A stretch of DNA of 24,685 nt, taken from contig NYST01000028.1 in NCBI GenBank assembly GCA_002683155.1, positions 1 to 24,685 on the forward strand, read 5' to 3'. Below, piece after piece: positions 1 through 8,211 of this stretch (positions within the stretch are counted from its first letter, which is position 1; each line of letters starts with the position of its first letter). The notes beneath the pieces were generated by a model. It had not been told where the DNA came from and did not search any database. It was given only the letters and a program-made list of their open reading frames with translations. Position numbers and translations under genes: made by a program. The DNA comes from Methanobacteriota archaeon. Its GTDB lineage: Archaea > Thermoplasmatota > Poseidoniia > Poseidoniales > Thalassarchaeaceae.

Positions 1-520
1 ACGCTAAGGCGCCTTCTTTGGTCAATTCGGAAATCCAGTATGAAACAGCCATTTCAGCAACCTTTCGGGATGACTGGCCCATCACAATTCCTCTACCGTT
101 ATTGAAAAGAAGTATCGTACAGTTGTGTCTCTTTGCAGCGATCCGTAGGGCATCAAGCCTCAAATCATGTTCTGCATCCTTGAACCTCTCGACTGCCAAA
201 CTAATCAATACAGCCCTTCCAATAGAGAAACTAGCAAGAACTTCGCCACTTTCTATCAGGAAGCCCCGTCCCGAGAGGCCGATTCGGAGTAATGTCTCCT
301 CGGCAATCAGCGATGCGGCCTCTGCATTAGAGATGCCGTGTATCAATAATGATCCGTCGGTATCTACAACGATTAGGGCCCGGGGGTCCTCGTGTTCAAT
401 TACTCCGAATGCACCGTTGCTCCTCGCTCCTGCGTACTTGACAGCATCTGCCAGAATGACTGGTACAGGGGGAGTGATGCGGAAAGACTGTGTTTCAATT
501 TCTATTTTGGGACCGCTCAT
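1..520 (-). CDS. Possible TBP-like (TATA-binding-protein fold) protein, C-terminus cut by window edge
   Basis: An open frame runs from the ATG at 520 to the left edge without a stop (173 codons seen), so the C-terminus is missing. Two stretches about 86 residues apart resemble each other and the strand-strand-helix part of a TBP repeat: residues 46-80 (RALIVVDTDGSLLIHG, then a helix) and 133-167 (CTILLFNNGRGIVMG, then a helix). TBP has this form (hydrophobic strand, short polar turn with Gly, strand ending in TG or HG, then a helix) with a repeat spacing near 90. A segment near residues 94-102 (VLASFSIGR) recalls the start of a TBP repeat. The usual FPG segment is not visible, so this would be a divergent paralogue rather than the main TBP. 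Its ATG overlaps the TGA of the upstream gene (ATGA), so the two are probably translationally coupled. The TBP assignment is inference from pattern only; an unrelated alpha/beta protein remains possible. Confidence 0.6.
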   Translation of the reverse strand, partial: MSGPKIEIETQSFRITPPVPVILADAVKYAGARSNGAFGVIEHEDPRALIVVDTDGSLLIHGISNAEAASLIAEETLLRIGLSGRGFLIESGEVLASFSIGRAVLISLAVERFKDAEHDLRLDALRIAAKRHNCTILLFNNGRGIVMGQSSRKVAEMAVSYWISELTKEGALA

Positions 521-1389
521 TGCTCCCTCTCCAGTATCTCGACAGACTGACAGGCAATTAGGCTATTCTCTAATGATGGCACATGAGCCTGTTGAACTAG
601 GACTAGCAGGGTTGGACCGACTTCCCCCCAATCGCCCCCACCGTCTCTGAGGTCGGACAATGCGCCCCTGATTCTTGATGAGAATCTTGAATCCCTCTCA
701 TTGATAAGGTCAGCAGTCAGGCACAATGACTCTTCTTTCCACCAAGCAGCGCATACGGTTGATGCTGCTCCAAGATCTGGGTTTGCAATTTTTGAATGAG
801 CGACCATTGCTATGGCCTCCTTTCTAACCTTTGACCATCTTCTTGAACGCCCGAGCGTAGCTAGTAAGTTTCGGAATTTGACCTGTTCATCCGCCCATCT
901 AGATTGCCAATCGGCCCATTCTGAGTCATCTATCCCTGGTTCTATTGCATAAATTGGCATTCCACCTCTTGAGTTTTCAGCATGCCTCAGAAGCCTTATC
1001 CTCTCTGGATCGGGGATTGATGGTCCCTCTATATCGAGTTCGGAGAGATCTCTGATAAGCATCCCAAGGGTAGTTCCCGATGCTAATGCCGACTCCATGT
1101 GAATGCCCGGACTGGATTTATCTTGCTCCTCCTCCTCCTTCAGAGAGAGTATCTCATCGGCCGATGAAAGGAGAGCTAGGCCATCCCATTGCCTGGGACG
1201 CATCTTTGTTGGCATTCGCACACAAGGCAAGTACGGCCAAAGCAAAACTGAGCCCCCATTTGGATCGTGAAAGACGGAAGAATCCCATCTCAATTCTGGG
1301 ACACCAATGGGAGGACCTGTAATCAGGTGATTGTGACGGATTGATTCTCCCGCCAGCCAGTTCCTAAACCTAATTTCCCAAGGTCCCAT
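517..1389 (-). CDS. Hypothetical protein, 290 aa, coupled to the TBP-like gene
   Basis: The frame starts at an ATG at 1389 and ends at a TGA that overlaps the next ATG by the ATGA arrangement, which argues it is real and co-expressed with the downstream TBP-like frame. I do not recognise a family. The protein is soluble-looking, with no signal peptide or membrane segment. It is rich in Trp, Arg and acidic residues, with an acidic run (KEEEEQD) near residues 84-90 and a Trp-rich basic stretch (residues about 158-188) that could form helices. The C-terminal third looks alpha-helical. It diverges from the thioesterase gene, leaving about 100 bp between the two starts for promoters of both. If the neighbour is a TBP relative, a role in transcription would be a guess from context only. 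Confidence 0.75.
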   Translation of the reverse strand: MGPWEIRFRNWLAGESIRHNHLITGPPIGVPELRWDSSVFHDPNGGSVLLWPYLPCVRMPTKMRPRQWDGLALLSSADEILSLKEEEEQDKSSPGIHMESALASGTTLGMLIRDLSELDIEGPSIPDPERIRLLRHAENSRGGMPIYAIEPGIDDSEWADWQSRWADEQVKFRNLLATLGRSRRWSKVRKEAIAMVAHSKIANPDLGAASTVCAAWWKEESLCLTADLINERDSRFSSRIRGALSDLRDGGGDWGEVGPTLLVLVQQAHVPSLENSLIACQSVEILEREQ

Positions 1390-1435
1390 GTTTCCCCGAG
1401 GTGGTCGCTCGATTGAAGTAAGCGGTAAAACCTCA

Positions 1436-1440
1436 TTTAT
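1436..1440 (+). promoter_or_regulatory. TATA-like element upstream of the thioesterase
   Basis: A TTTAT motif lies 52 bp before the thioesterase ATG in the divergent gap 1390-1491. With the usual archaeal spacing of about 26 bp to the start site, it would give a leader of roughly 25 nt. The match is short and unsupported by other elements. Confidence 0.25.
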
Positions 1441-1472
1441 CGAGCCCTGAAACTGAAGTATTCAAGGAGTGC

Positions 1473-1487
1473 CGCTCGCTGAGAGCG
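1473..1487 (+). promoter_or_regulatory. Small hairpin just before the thioesterase start
   Basis: CGCTC and GAGCG form a perfect 5-bp stem with a 5-nt loop, ending 4 nt before the ATG at 1492. In a short leader it would overlap the ribosome-contact region and could dampen initiation. It may also be chance. Confidence 0.2.
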
Positions 1488-1491
1488 ATTA

Positions 1492-1947
1492 ATGGAGATT
1501 GACGGTCCATACTCGGAAGAACCAGTGGTAGTGCTGGACGAGGTCTTTCCTGGCCATACAAACGCGCTTAACACACTGTTCGGCGGGAGGTTGATGGCCA
1601 TCATGGATACCGCCGCTGGAATGGTTGCCTCTAAGTTCGCTCATAGGGTCTTCGTGACTGTCTCCGTAGATGCACTGAAGTTCAAGAGGCCAGCTTTCCA
1701 AGGCGACATAATTAGGACTACAGCCAGAGTAGTTTGGACTTCTCCTCGCACTGTTGGGGTTCATGTCACATCATGTAGGCTTTCTCGATCTGAATGGGTC
1801 GGTGAAGAGATCTGTTCTGGATTCTTCTTCATGGTTGCTATTGATGAAACAATGGAACCAGTCCAGATACCTCAATTCGAACCAAAAACAGAAAACGAAG
1901 AGAAAATGTGGAACATGGCAAATGAAGCGAGAAATGCAATGCGTTGA
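1492..1947 (+). CDS. Hotdog-fold acyl-CoA thioesterase (YciA/BACH-like)
   Basis: This 151-aa protein is predicted to hydrolyse acyl-CoA thioesters to free acid and CoA in the cytoplasm. The typical N-terminal motif of this family is present at residues 22-39 (HTNALNTLFGG, then the Asp of IMDTA), matching the pattern in which a conserved Asn and Asp sit around the LFGG loop. The following block (VTVSVDALKFKRPAFQGD, residues about 55-72) is the characteristic central strand of acyl-CoA hydrolases. Length agrees with single-domain members. The ATG at 1492 gives a start close to the conserved domain. The acyl chain preferred cannot be read from sequence. It is transcribed divergently from the hypothetical gene at 517-1389, and a promoter for the next gene follows it, so it is probably monocistronic. 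Confidence 0.9.
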   Translation: MEIDGPYSEEPVVVLDEVFPGHTNALNTLFGGRLMAIMDTAAGMVASKFAHRVFVTVSVDALKFKRPAFQGDIIRTTARVVWTSPRTVGVHVTSCRLSRSEWVGEEICSGFFFMVAIDETMEPVQIPQFEPKTENEEKMWNMANEARNAMR

Positions 1948-2012
1948 GGAAAATCGGCGATAACAGAGACGTCCCGAATTATAGCTATTGCAATGATCAG
2001 CCCCCCATGAAC

Positions 2013-2017
2013 TTATA
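2013..2017 (+). promoter_or_regulatory. TATA box for the two-TM protein gene
   Basis: A TTATA core in the 97-bp gap after the thioesterase is centred 30 bp upstream of the ATG at 2045. That is close to the archaeal TATA-to-start distance, so transcription would begin within a few bases of the ATG, giving an essentially leaderless message. Confidence 0.5.
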
Positions 2018-2044
2018 CCTCTGATAATCCGCTCGGCGTATCGG

Positions 2045-3667
2045 ATGGGATTAGCCGGGCCTGATGGCCCGACTAAGAAGAGGCAGGCCGAGTTAATCGG
2101 TGACCTCTACTTAGTCGGTGCGAGAGCGAAGTTTTGTGCAGTAATTACAGAGAGGCAGCTAACAATAGAAAGATTCGATGGAAAGGGAGTGAGGCTCGAC
2201 TTAGCTGCTATTGAGAGAATGAGGCATCTGAAGATACCAATGCTTCCATCGGGAACGGTTATTCTAGGACTAATTGCCATCTATCTGGGAATAACTACAA
2301 TTTCCTCTCCGATGAATTGGTTTGCAATTGGATTGGGTTCTTCGGCAATAGTCTCAAACATTGTATCTCGTTATTCGATTCTGGCAATTGAAACTGGTTC
2401 TGGAGATAGGCACTTGATATCGGGAAGTGAGTCTAATCTACTGAAACTATGCCTAATTGTTGATAGGTTGAGGCATGGTTGTGATATGCAAGAGGCAGTA
2501 TTAGGACTTGAGAATCTGGATTCCGAGATCCCAACCTTCCCTGCATTGAGAGACATCACGGGCCAGTTTGAGAAAACCCATGTCGCTGCATTGCCAATCT
2601 CAACCAAGAAAAATGAGGATTTTGCTTTCGAAGATATTCACCATCCTATTCCAGCATATGGGGCCGTTTCGGATTCAGATAAATTTGGAGGGCAACTATT
2701 GCAAAATGAGCCTGTATCCTCATTTGGCGATTCTATGAAGGCCAATTCTGGCATTTCTGATTCACTCAAGCAGAATGCCTACGAGAGAGCTTGGGGGGTG
2801 CAAGAAGCACCTAACTGGTACAAGGAAAAGGAGCCCGATGCAAGAAGTGAGAGTAGGATTGATTCAGCATTCTCTGATGCCGCGGAGAGTCTAGACATGT
2901 TTTCCCCGGGAGGGATGTTCGACGCGGTTCCAACCACAGAAGATCCCCCTTCGAACGATATGGGAATTTTCGATTTTGATCTACCGTCCAATGTTTCAGA
3001 CCCAATCGAAAGGTCTGATTCTAGTGCACAGATGATTAAGCGGGCCCACCAGGAATTCGGTGCACCTTCTGAACCATTCCCAAGAACCCTGCTTCCACCC
3101 CCCACAGAGGAAGCTGTGAGGGAAGAATGCAAGGCTGGAGTTGTGAAGCAAGCAAGGGCTAGGCAAGAGTTGCGCGTACAGGGATTGAATGTCCGGAATA
3201 CGATAAGGGCTGCTAATTTGGACGATTACCCTGCTTTGAAGGGTCTAGCCTCGACAATGTCAAGTAACGGACAGAATGGGTCTAAATCTAAAGGATCTAT
3301 ATCCGGTGGGTGGCTATCTCGACTCCTGAGTCCGGGGAGTTCGATCAGGACTAGGGAATTGAATGGAACTTCGGAAATGAGTGACATTGAAACTGAAAGT
3401 TTCCAAACAGCCCAACATATGAGGTTGAGGAGTGATCAAGACCATCAAGCAGATATCGCCCATCGGGTTAACTCGATGAGGAAATCTTTTCCCGCTTCGA
3501 CCGCTAGGGATAAGCTCGATTTAATTGTTAGAAATGTATCTGGAGAAGTTGACGATGTTGCACTTCTGCACGATGGAACAAATGATTCCTTGCGATTCAG
3601 TGAATTAAAACCAACCTCATCCAAAGAGGACCCGAACCCACTTCCGGGTCTGAGAAGACTGGGTTGA
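2045..3667 (+). CDS. Membrane-anchored protein with two TM segments and a long low-complexity tail
   Basis: No family is recognised for this 540-aa protein. The N-terminal 120 residues hold a beta-rich segment (residues about 22-55), two closely spaced hydrophobic segments (about 68-87 and 90-108), and a further beta-like stretch. This looks like a small PH-like sensing fold interrupted by a membrane hairpin, which is inference. After residue about 160 the chain is rich in Ser, Asp, Glu, Asn and Pro and probably disordered on the cytoplasmic side. Two short charged helical pieces near residues 350-380 and 465-500 could be partner-binding sites. The ATG at 2045 fits the TATA box 30 bp upstream. 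Its TGA touches the TGA of the convergent kinase gene: the palindrome TGATCA at 3665-3670 contains both stops. A scaffold or membrane-trafficking role is possible but unsupported. Confidence 0.8.
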   Translation: MGLAGPDGPTKKRQAELIGDLYLVGARAKFCAVITERQLTIERFDGKGVRLDLAAIERMRHLKIPMLPSGTVILGLIAIYLGITTISSPMNWFAIGLGSSAIVSNIVSRYSILAIETGSGDRHLISGSESNLLKLCLIVDRLRHGCDMQEAVLGLENLDSEIPTFPALRDITGQFEKTHVAALPISTKKNEDFAFEDIHHPIPAYGAVSDSDKFGGQLLQNEPVSSFGDSMKANSGISDSLKQNAYERAWGVQEAPNWYKEKEPDARSESRIDSAFSDAAESLDMFSPGGMFDAVPTTEDPPSNDMGIFDFDLPSNVSDPIERSDSSAQMIKRAHQEFGAPSEPFPRTLLPPPTEEAVREECKAGVVKQARARQELRVQGLNVRNTIRAANLDDYPALKGLASTMSSNGQNGSKSKGSISGGWLSRLLSPGSSIRTRELNGTSEMSDIETESFQTAQHMRLRSDQDHQADIAHRVNSMRKSFPASTARDKLDLIVRNVSGEVDDVALLHDGTNDSLRFSELKPTSSKEDPNPLPGLRRLG

Positions 3668-4630
3668 TCACAGTCCAACTATTCTCCGGAAGGTGTCCAA
3701 CCTTGCATGATAGAGGCCTCTCTCGAGGCCACGAAGTTTGTTTGTCCCCAGCCCTTGAATCGTAAACGAGGAAGTCACCGTAGCATGGACCATGGCGTTC
3801 CTCATTGATTCGATATCATTCAGCACTCCCTTCCTCTGAGAAATGTTAGCCAAAAGAGCCCCTGCGAAGGAGTCCCCGCAACCAGTTGGATCGACCACTT
3901 CGGATATTGGGAATGATGGGAGGGAGATTATCCCGCAGGGGAGGTGAGCGAATACTCCAGAAGAGCCTCTCTTTATGATTAGGCCACCAGGTCCACTGCC
4001 TGCTGATTCTCCACCATGGAGGCAGGATCCGGATAATATTGGGTCGATTGCTTTCATGAAGAAATCCTCGCCAGATATTGCACATACCTCTTCTTCATTC
4101 AGAATTGCCAAGTCTGCCTTCCTAAGTGCTGATGAAAGAGACTCGAACTCAGTCTCGATCCATAACATGAATGTGTCAATGGCTGTAATTTCGGAACTAG
4201 GGCACTGATCAAGGACGAGGATCTGAGATGCTGGATGAGTATTAGCGCAGAAGAGGACTTTTGGAGCCCTCCATGAATCGGGTATTTGAGGGGAAAAATC
4301 CCCAAGAACATTGACCTCGGTTGAGATAGTCTCGACATTATCCATTGTTCCCGAATATCTTCCTGACCATCTAAACGTCTTTCCGGGGAGTTCCTCTACC
4401 CCAGTGAAGTCTATTCCCAAATCTTCTAATTGTGATTTATCGGAGTCTGAGAAGTCGTTTCCAATAGGTGCTACTATGCCAACTCTTCTGACTCCCTCCG
4501 GAGTCTCGGGTAGATGGAATGAGGACGATACTCCGGCGTGTAAGGCAGAGCCACCGAGGATATCGGAACCCGTGGAAATCGGAGTCTCGATGTCATCATA
4601 ACCAATACTACCTACAATGACCAAGTCCAA
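3668..4630 (-). CDS. PfkB/ribokinase-family sugar kinase
   Basis: This protein transfers phosphate from ATP to a hydroxyl of a sugar or nucleoside; the substrate cannot be told from sequence. The N-terminal strand (LVIVGSIGYDD) and the GGSALHAG motif (residues 27-34) form the usual first PfkB signature. The second signature is clear near the C-terminus as DPTGCGDSFAGA, carrying the catalytic Asp of the GxGD motif. The length of 320 aa is normal. The start is TTG at 4630, directly after the TAG of the biotin carboxylase gene (TAG-TTG). The preceding in-frame codon is a stop, so no earlier start exists, and the next Leu codon (TTG, codon 3) would cut into the first strand. It is therefore the last gene of a reductase-carboxylase-kinase run and relies on read-on translation from its neighbour. 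Confidence 0.9.
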   Translation of the reverse strand: MDLVIVGSIGYDDIETPISTGSDILGGSALHAGVSSSFHLPETPEGVRRVGIVAPIGNDFSDSDKSQLEDLGIDFTGVEELPGKTFRWSGRYSGTMDNVETISTEVNVLGDFSPQIPDSWRAPKVLFCANTHPASQILVLDQCPSSEITAIDTFMLWIETEFESLSSALRKADLAILNEEEVCAISGEDFFMKAIDPILSGSCLHGGESAGSGPGGLIIKRGSSGVFAHLPCGIISLPSFPISEVVDPTGCGDSFAGALLANISQRKGVLNDIESMRNAMVHATVTSSFTIQGLGTNKLRGLERGLYHARLDTFRRIVGL

Positions 4631-5974
4631 CTAATCACCAGCCATCAAATCAGCATGGGAATCGAGATAGTCTATCTTAATCTTCTTTTCCAAGAAGTCT
4701 GATTCGCGAAGAATTGCCCTATGGAGCGGGATAAGAGTATCAACTCCAAGAAGAATGGTTTCTTCTAGAGCGGAGTCTAGTCTTGCTATTGCTTGGTTCC
4801 TATTCGGGGCCCAAGAGACAACTTTGGCAAGAAGAGAGTCGAACGCTTCTGGCATAATATAACCCGAGAATCCATGAGAGTCGACTCTGATTCCTGGGCC
4901 CCCTGGCCAATGGCATTCCCACAACTTTCCCGGGGATGGCTCTAGGGTTACTGGATTTTCTGCATTTATCCGAGCTTGGATTGCGTGCCCATTCAAACTC
5001 ACTTCTCCCTGTTTTATTGGCAAATCTACTCCGGAAGAAATGATGATCCCCAGGGAGACGAGGTCGACACCTGTCAGCATCTCAGTTACTGTGTGTTCAA
5101 CTTGGACCCTGGGGTTTACCTCCATGAAGTAGAATTCCCCCTCAGAGTTTCTCAGGAACTCAAAGGTTGCAAGGCCAGTATATCCAATTGCTTCTGCACC
5201 TGCAACAACCTTAGCGCCAATTTCCTCTCTTTCGGACTCAGTTAGCCAAGGGCCTTCTTCCAAAATCTTCTGATGCCGCCTTTGAATGGAGCAGAATCTT
5301 TCTCCAAGATGGATAGCGGTTGAGCCGTCGCCGACAACCTGGAATTCGATATGCTCTGCTGAGTCGATATACTCCTCGATGAATACTCGACTATCCCCAA
5401 AGGCTGACTCGGCGCGGCCTTGACATAGTCTAAGAGCAGACTCGAAATCAGATTTTTCATTGACTACCTGCATACCTATTCCACCACCTCCTGAAGCTGC
5501 CTTAATCATGAGTGGGAAGCCGATCTCTGAAGCAATTGCTAGTGCCTCCTTATGATCAGAAATTGGTTCATTGGTACCCTTAGCAACGGGAATTCCAGCC
5601 TTAGACATAGCCTCCCTGGCTGCTATTTTGTCTCCAAGTAGCCTAAGTGATTCTGGCGAAGGGCCGATGAAAGCAATTCCTTCTTCAGAGAGACGTTGTG
5701 CGAAGGATGCGTTTTCAGAAAGAAAACCATATCCCGGATGGACCGCATCTGCACCCACCTCTTTGGCAGCAGAAATTATTGCTTCGATATCCAGATACGA
5801 AGCTAGTGGATCTTCACTTGGGATGAAAAATCCCTCATCTGCAAGTCGAACTGGGAGCGACATCCGATCCTCGCGTCCGTGTATTACGACAGATTCAACC
5901 CCTAGTTCTCTGAGTGATCTTACTATTCTAAGGGCAATTTCACCCCTGTTCGCAACTAGTACTCGACGAAACAC
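4631..5974 (-). CDS. accC: Biotin carboxylase subunit of an acyl-CoA carboxylase
   Basis: This is the ATP-dependent enzyme that carboxylates biotin on a carrier protein, the first half-reaction of acetyl-CoA or propionyl-CoA carboxylase. The start is canonical (FRRVLVANRGEIA). The glycine-rich ATP-grasp loop is at AASGGGGIGMQ, the basic active-site block at SIQRRHQKILEEG, and the metal-binding and catalytic block at FMEVNPRVQVEHT. At 447 aa it contains only the biotin carboxylase module. The biotin carrier and carboxyltransferase subunits are not in this window. The start is GTG at 5974; an ATG two bases upstream is out of frame. It lies 41 bp after the reductase stop and abuts the kinase start. 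In archaea such subunits serve fatty or propionyl-CoA metabolism or CO2 fixation cycles; which applies here cannot be seen. Confidence 0.95.
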   Translation of the reverse strand: MFRRVLVANRGEIALRIVRSLRELGVESVVIHGREDRMSLPVRLADEGFFIPSEDPLASYLDIEAIISAAKEVGADAVHPGYGFLSENASFAQRLSEEGIAFIGPSPESLRLLGDKIAAREAMSKAGIPVAKGTNEPISDHKEALAIASEIGFPLMIKAASGGGGIGMQVVNEKSDFESALRLCQGRAESAFGDSRVFIEEYIDSAEHIEFQVVGDGSTAIHLGERFCSIQRRHQKILEEGPWLTESEREEIGAKVVAGAEAIGYTGLATFEFLRNSEGEFYFMEVNPRVQVEHTVTEMLTGVDLVSLGIIISSGVDLPIKQGEVSLNGHAIQARINAENPVTLEPSPGKLWECHWPGGPGIRVDSHGFSGYIMPEAFDSLLAKVVSWAPNRNQAIARLDSALEETILLGVDTLIPLHRAILRESDFLEKKIKIDYLDSHADLMAGD

Positions 5975-6015
5975 ATTGCTATGCTAGGTGCACCCTCGTT
6001 TGAGTGAATCGGCAT

Positions 6016-7335
6016 TCAATATACGTCACGAAGATATCTCTTCTCCGATTTCATTAGCCCGTTCTCAACGAAATCCTTGGCCTGTTCGGGAGTCATCCCC
6101 CCATATTCTGAACAGATATTGATAAGTGTGGAGTGGACATCTTTTGCCATATACTGTTTATCTCCGCAGACATAGAAATATGCACCACCTTCAATCCAAT
6201 TCCAAATCTCTTCGCCATTGTTCTTCATTAAATGCTGAACGTAAACCTTCTCATCTCCTTGGCGGGACCAAGCAAGATCATGTTTCGAAATTATGCCGCT
6301 TTCTTTCCATTTATCCATCTCATCGCGATAGAGGTATTCGCCTTCCTCTGTCCAGTCTCCGAAGAAGAGCCAGTTTCTGCCCGAGTCATTGTTAATCTCT
6401 CTCTGTTGTAGGAAAGCCCTGAAAGGGGCGATTCCCGTGCCAGGGCCGACCATTATCGCATCCCTCTCGCCATCCTCTGGCAGCACAAATGAACGAGTGG
6501 GGGACATGTAAACCCCAACCTGTGTTTTCTCGGCCTCACACCTGTCTGCCATGAATCCTGTGCAAAGTCCGGTACGATCTCTTTCATGGTGGTTGTACCT
6601 TACTATTGCCACGGTAAGATGGACTGTTCCTTTCTCAAAATCGGGACTGCTTGCTATCGAATAAAGACGAGGTTTCAGCCTATCCATCCCTTCCAATAGT
6701 TGCTGAGGGGTAAACCCAAAACCAATAAAATCACCCAATGCATCTACATAATCCCTAGACCAAATGTAATCTTCCATTGCATCATTGTTTGATATTAGCT
6801 CTTGCAATAGTATAGCAGAATTATCCCCGAATTCCCCCATTTCCACATATCCTTCTGGGGTGTCTTGTTCATTTTTGGCCTCCCAGTCAACAATCAATGC
6901 CCCATCTAAGGAGGAGGATCTCTTTCTAGAGACTATTCTGGCCTCTATTTTAGCAGGTTTTTCCCCCGTTCTCTCGCCGATTCCCTTTAGCCATTTCTTT
7001 GAAACTCGATGAATCTCGTACCTATCTGTCAGAGCTTCTCTGAGTGTGCAGTGTCCTAGGTTTGTTTCTACTTCTTCCTCGCCTGTGAAGCCACAAATTT
7101 GCAATAATTCCTCAACTAGTTCCGGGGGGCACCTTGGAACAACGCCCAATGCATCGCCTGCTTTGTACTCCAATCCAGAATCTCCTAGATTGAATACGAT
7201 ATGCCTAGTTTCCTTCTTCGATGAGGCCCCATTTAGGACATAATTCTCCGTAATATTGGTGAAATATGGGTTCTTTGCTGACCACTCCGATTTAGTTGAC
7301 TTGCCTGACACAAATATCTCCAATATTTCCGACAT
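6016..7335 (-). CDS. CysJ-like FAD/NADPH reductase without flavodoxin domain
   Basis: This 439-aa diflavin-reductase-type protein has the FAD and NADPH modules but no N-terminal FMN (flavodoxin) domain. Residues 22-65 match the start of the FAD module (NPYF, then RHIVFNL, GDALGV). RLYSIASSP (224-231) is the FAD-binding RxYS motif, GPGTGIAPFRAF (298-308) and YVCGDKQYMAKDV (388-400) bind NADPH, and the chain ends in the family's YLRDVY. It should pass electrons from NADPH to a separate acceptor such as a flavodoxin, a ferredoxin or an oxygenase. I chose the ATG at 7335; a longer frame reaches 7422 but its first 29 residues do not look like the family and would overlap the divergent gene's start. 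TTG at 7323 is another option. It heads a run with biotin carboxylase and PfkB kinase. Sulfite reductase partnership is possible, but no hemoprotein subunit is seen. Confidence 0.9.
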   Translation of the reverse strand: MSEILEIFVSGKSTKSEWSAKNPYFTNITENYVLNGASSKKETRHIVFNLGDSGLEYKAGDALGVVPRCPPELVEELLQICGFTGEEEVETNLGHCTLREALTDRYEIHRVSKKWLKGIGERTGEKPAKIEARIVSRKRSSSLDGALIVDWEAKNEQDTPEGYVEMGEFGDNSAILLQELISNNDAMEDYIWSRDYVDALGDFIGFGFTPQQLLEGMDRLKPRLYSIASSPDFEKGTVHLTVAIVRYNHHERDRTGLCTGFMADRCEAEKTQVGVYMSPTRSFVLPEDGERDAIMVGPGTGIAPFRAFLQQREINNDSGRNWLFFGDWTEEGEYLYRDEMDKWKESGIISKHDLAWSRQGDEKVYVQHLMKNNGEEIWNWIEGGAYFYVCGDKQYMAKDVHSTLINICSEYGGMTPEQAKDFVENGLMKSEKRYLRDVY

Positions 7336-7422
7336 TACTGGGATATATGAATAAATGCGTATGGTAGTGACTGTTGCCTCAACAAACGATGGGGTCAAGT
7401 CTGAAGACTCCTGTCGGAACAT
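7336..7422. promoter_or_regulatory. Divergent promoter gap between reductase and MBL hydrolase
   Basis: These 87 bp separate two divergently read genes and must hold both promoters. An AT-rich stretch at 7343-7356 reads ATTTATTCATATAT on the minus strand and is TATA-like. It lies only about 15-20 bp before the reductase ATG at 7335, so a leaderless start there would favour TTG at 7323. No clear TATA box is visible at the expected distance for the plus-strand gene. Confidence 0.35.
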
Positions 7423-8211
7423 GTGGCGCGCATAGACTTCCTAGGCACTGGGAATGCTTTTTCGCCCCAAGGGAGAATGCATGCTTTGGCACTGATTGAT
7501 AATCAAATCATGATTGACGCACCACCCACAGTTCTAACTCAACTTAGAAGAGCGGGCGTTTCACCAGGGCAATTGCAGCATATTCTTTTCACACATTGGC
7601 ATGGTGACCATTCCTTTGGGTTTCCATTCTTCCTTCTGGATAGGAAATATCTCTCAGACCCTGGGGGTTTGGAAGACTTGGAAGTCCACCTTAGGCCGGG
7701 AGGGAGGAAGTATCTGACGGAGCTTTGTAAAATGGGCTTCCCGGGAAGTCTAGAGGACGCTTTGGAGAATAGGGTAGAATGGAATGAGTTAGAGGCATCA
7801 ATGATCGGGAAGACTGGGTGGAAATATGACAGATTCCCCGTTCATCATACTCCCGAAACCGACCCTCATGGATATGAACTGAAACACGAAAGTGGCTTCC
7901 GCCTCCTACACTGTGGAGATTCGGGCCCTTGTCCTGAAATTGAAAGCCGGGCTGGAAGAGTTGATGTTGTGATATTGGAGATGGGGATGCCAGACATCGG
8001 AGAGTTCCCCCATCACCACAGACCTTCAGATGTGATATCATTCAACGATCGTTTTCCCGAGGTTAAGGTTCTTGTCACTCATAACTATGCAAGATCACCC
8101 CAAAGCAAGTCTGGTTTCGAAATCCCAGAATTGCCTTCTGACGTTGTCCAATTGAATGACGGAGATAGTATTGAGATAGACGAGTCGGGAAATTATACTG
8201 TTAATAATTGA
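7423..8211 (+). CDS. Metallo-beta-lactamase-fold hydrolase (RNase Z-like group)
   Basis: The protein has the MBL fold with the dinuclear zinc motif THWHGDH (residues 57-63), a further His region (HHTPETD), the bridging Asp context LLHCGDSG, and a late VTHNY His. The opening FLGTGNAFSPQGR is typical of the RNase Z/arylsulfatase-like branch. At 262 aa it is shorter than tRNase Z and no exosite arm is evident, so a tRNA-processing role is doubtful; a phosphodiesterase or esterase is just as likely. The start is GTG at 7423. The overlapping ATG two bases upstream is in another frame that hits a stop after four codons. It is divergent from the reductase operon and followed by the long AT-rich region before orc1/cdc6. 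Confidence 0.85.
   Translation: MARIDFLGTGNAFSPQGRMHALALIDNQIMIDAPPTVLTQLRRAGVSPGQLQHILFTHWHGDHSFGFPFFLLDRKYLSDPGGLEDLEVHLRPGGRKYLTELCKMGFPGSLEDALENRVEWNELEASMIGKTGWKYDRFPVHHTPETDPHGYELKHESGFRLLHCGDSGPCPEIESRAGRVDVVILEMGMPDIGEFPHHHRPSDVISFNDRFPEVKVLVTHNYARSPQSKSGFEIPELPSDVVQLNDGDSIEIDESGNYTVNN

Noticed and set aside
18..650. Long plus-strand frame at the left end
   Set aside because: It is antisense to the coupled minus-strand pair, whose ATGA overlap and patterned protein are more convincing; the plus-strand product has no recognisable character.
7336..7422. Longer reductase start at 7422
   Set aside because: The added 29 residues do not resemble the family and would leave no room for the promoters of two divergent genes.
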